This document shows positions 6,340-6,822 of a stretch of DNA of 6,822 nt, piece by piece. The position numbers and the translations under genes are program-made. Source of the stretch: Methylocapsa sp. Lineage in GTDB: Bacteria; Pseudomonadota; Alphaproteobacteria; Rhizobiales; Beijerinckiaceae. The stretch spans positions 1 to 6,822 of the forward strand of contig PLUZ01000448.1 of NCBI GenBank assembly GCA_003162995.1, in the 5' to 3' direction. Every line of letters starts with the position of its first letter. The stretch's first letter is position 1. The notes under the pieces were generated by a model. That model did no database searches. It was not told the DNA's origin and saw nothing but the letters and a program-made list of their open reading frames with translations.

Positions 6340-6384
6340 AGGTGTTGTGTGACGCGTCGATAAGCGGCATCTGGCATCTGGCGG

Positions 6385-6698
6385 GATGAAAAATCAGCAT
6401 CCTGGGCGCCCGCGCCAAATCTGAAGGTCCAGGCGGTCGAGCGGAACGAGACAGATTGGACCGTCTCGGTGACCGGCCAGGATCACGCCACGCGCCCCGT
6501 CTGTGGCGCTCGATCGAGTTCGCGGCATAGTTCGTATCGACGAACTCCCCAAGATCTTCCGAGGCAGGGGACGCCGGTCACTGTTCGGGCGCGGCTGACC
6601 CGCTGGCGATGCCCGAACGATCAACGATCAGTGTGAAAGTCGGATCTTCGCCGAGTGCCTTTCCTGGCTCGCCGCCCCGTTTGCGCGCCGAACCGCCC
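6385..6698 (+). pseudogene. ISL3-family transposase, N-terminal zinc-ribbon fragment, frameshifted
   Basis: One frame reads LKVQAVERNETDWTVSVTGQ, then RPVCGARSSSRHSSYRRTPQ, DLPRQGTPVTVRARLTRWRC and PNDQ before a TGA at 6634. A second frame resumes DQCESRIFAECLSWLAAPFA, RRTARQ and runs into the right terminal repeat. Together they give the ISL3 N-terminus: CPxCG ... RHSxYxRxxxDLPxxGxPVxV ... RRxRCxxxxC...IFxE. The first knuckle has lost its leading Cys (RPVCG instead of CPVCG). The frame break coincides with a 7-bp tandem duplication at 6617-6630. No DDE catalytic domain is present. The true start is unclear: the ATG at 6386 is out of the main frame. Confidence 0.75.
6617..6630 (+). repeat. 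7-bp tandem duplication causing a frameshift
   Basis: ACGATCA occurs twice in direct succession. Removing one copy makes the transposase frame continuous (..RWRCPNDQCESRIFAEC..), which explains the break in the ISL3 fragment. Confidence 0.8.
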
Positions 6699-6822
6699 GC
6701 CAATTTGCACCGAGAGTGAAGCAGACCCAATTAAGTGCTTTCACGACGTCATATTATCAAATTAACTGGTTCTGCCTCAAAGGCTGTGGCTGCCGAAAGC
6801 TCGGGGACAAAATAAGTCATTG
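6699..6822 (-). repeat. Right arm of perfect 124-bp inverted repeat
   Basis: Inverted partner of 6216-6339, with 359 bases between the arms. It reaches the last base of the window, so the repeat may be longer than 124 bp. Confidence 0.9.
6793..6811 (+). repeat. 19-bp repeat, copy 3
   Basis: This is the third copy of CCGAAAGCTCGGGGACAAA, within the right arm of the 124-bp inverted repeat and 12 bases from the window end. Confidence 0.85.

Larger units (their letters stand above)
6310..6728 (+). mobile_element. Internally deleted ISL3-family relic
   Basis: This 419-bp unit is bounded by inverted GGGTCTGCTTCACTCTCGGT-type ends (6310-6339 and 6699-6728). It contains a leader, the first ~100 codons of an ISL3-type transposase, and then jumps directly into the right end. 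Roughly the last three quarters of a normal element (~1.3-1.5 kb) is missing. If the ends are intact it could still be moved in trans, as miniature elements are. The 8 bases outside each end (ACTTAATT and AATTAAGT) are inverted, not direct, so there is no ordinary target duplication. Confidence 0.6.

Noticed and set aside
6215..6418. 67-residue minus-strand frame across the left arm of the inverted repeat
   Set aside because: It is composed of terminal-repeat sequence read in one frame, has no family resemblance, and overlaps the oppositely oriented ISL3 fragment.
6302..6736. 8-bp target-site duplication for the ISL3 relic
   Set aside because: The flanking octamers are ACTTAATT and AATTAAGT, which are reverse complements, not direct repeats.
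1..6822. CRISPR array, tRNA or rRNA genes
   Set aside because: I found no regularly spaced short direct repeats, no cloverleaf-like sequence and no rRNA-like segment on either strand.

Overview
The window looks like an accessory, insertion-sequence-scarred stretch of a proteobacterial chromosome or plasmid of moderate to high GC. Nothing in it fixes the species: there is no rRNA, tRNA or housekeeping marker. Two apparently intact host genes lie in the middle, and both flanks are built from broken mobile elements.

Left flank (1-997). The first ~55 bases look like the terminus of an IS3-type element that runs off the window. A 5' fragment of an IS6-family element follows on the minus strand (about 126-348), with its terminal repeat and the first ~54 transposase codons. 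After ~270 bases with nothing recognisable comes a 3' relic of a group II intron on the minus strand: the C-terminal tail of its maturase, then a textbook 34-nt domain V (669-702). The remaining ~150 bases are leader for the next gene.

Core (998-4350). The main gene encodes an ~878-residue fusion: signal peptide, polytopic DoxX-like membrane domain, type-II NADH-dehydrogenase-like flavoprotein domain, and C-terminal cyclic-nucleotide-binding (CRP-type) domain. Several canonical NDH-2 motifs are altered, so the protein may be a nucleotide-gated redox enzyme or a redox-derived sensor. About 80 bases downstream on the same strand lies a 211-residue HD-superfamily metal-dependent phosphohydrolase (COG4339 type), possibly co-transcribed.

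Right flank (4394-6822). Convergent to the HD gene is the 3' stub of a TPR-type ATPase/adenylate-cyclase-like regulator. It is cut by an IS1182-family element (about 4587-6147, minus strand) whose transposase is nearly complete but lacks its usual extreme N-terminus. Beyond it is an internally deleted ISL3-family relic (6310-6728), frameshifted by a 7-bp tandem duplication. It sits inside a perfect 124-bp inverted repeat (6216-6339 / 6699-6822) that reaches the window edge and may continue past it.

The clearest biological interest is the membrane-flavoprotein-cNMP fusion beside an HD hydrolase. The clearest structural interest is the domain V relic and the 124-bp inverted repeat. All family assignments were made by reading the sequence, without any database search.
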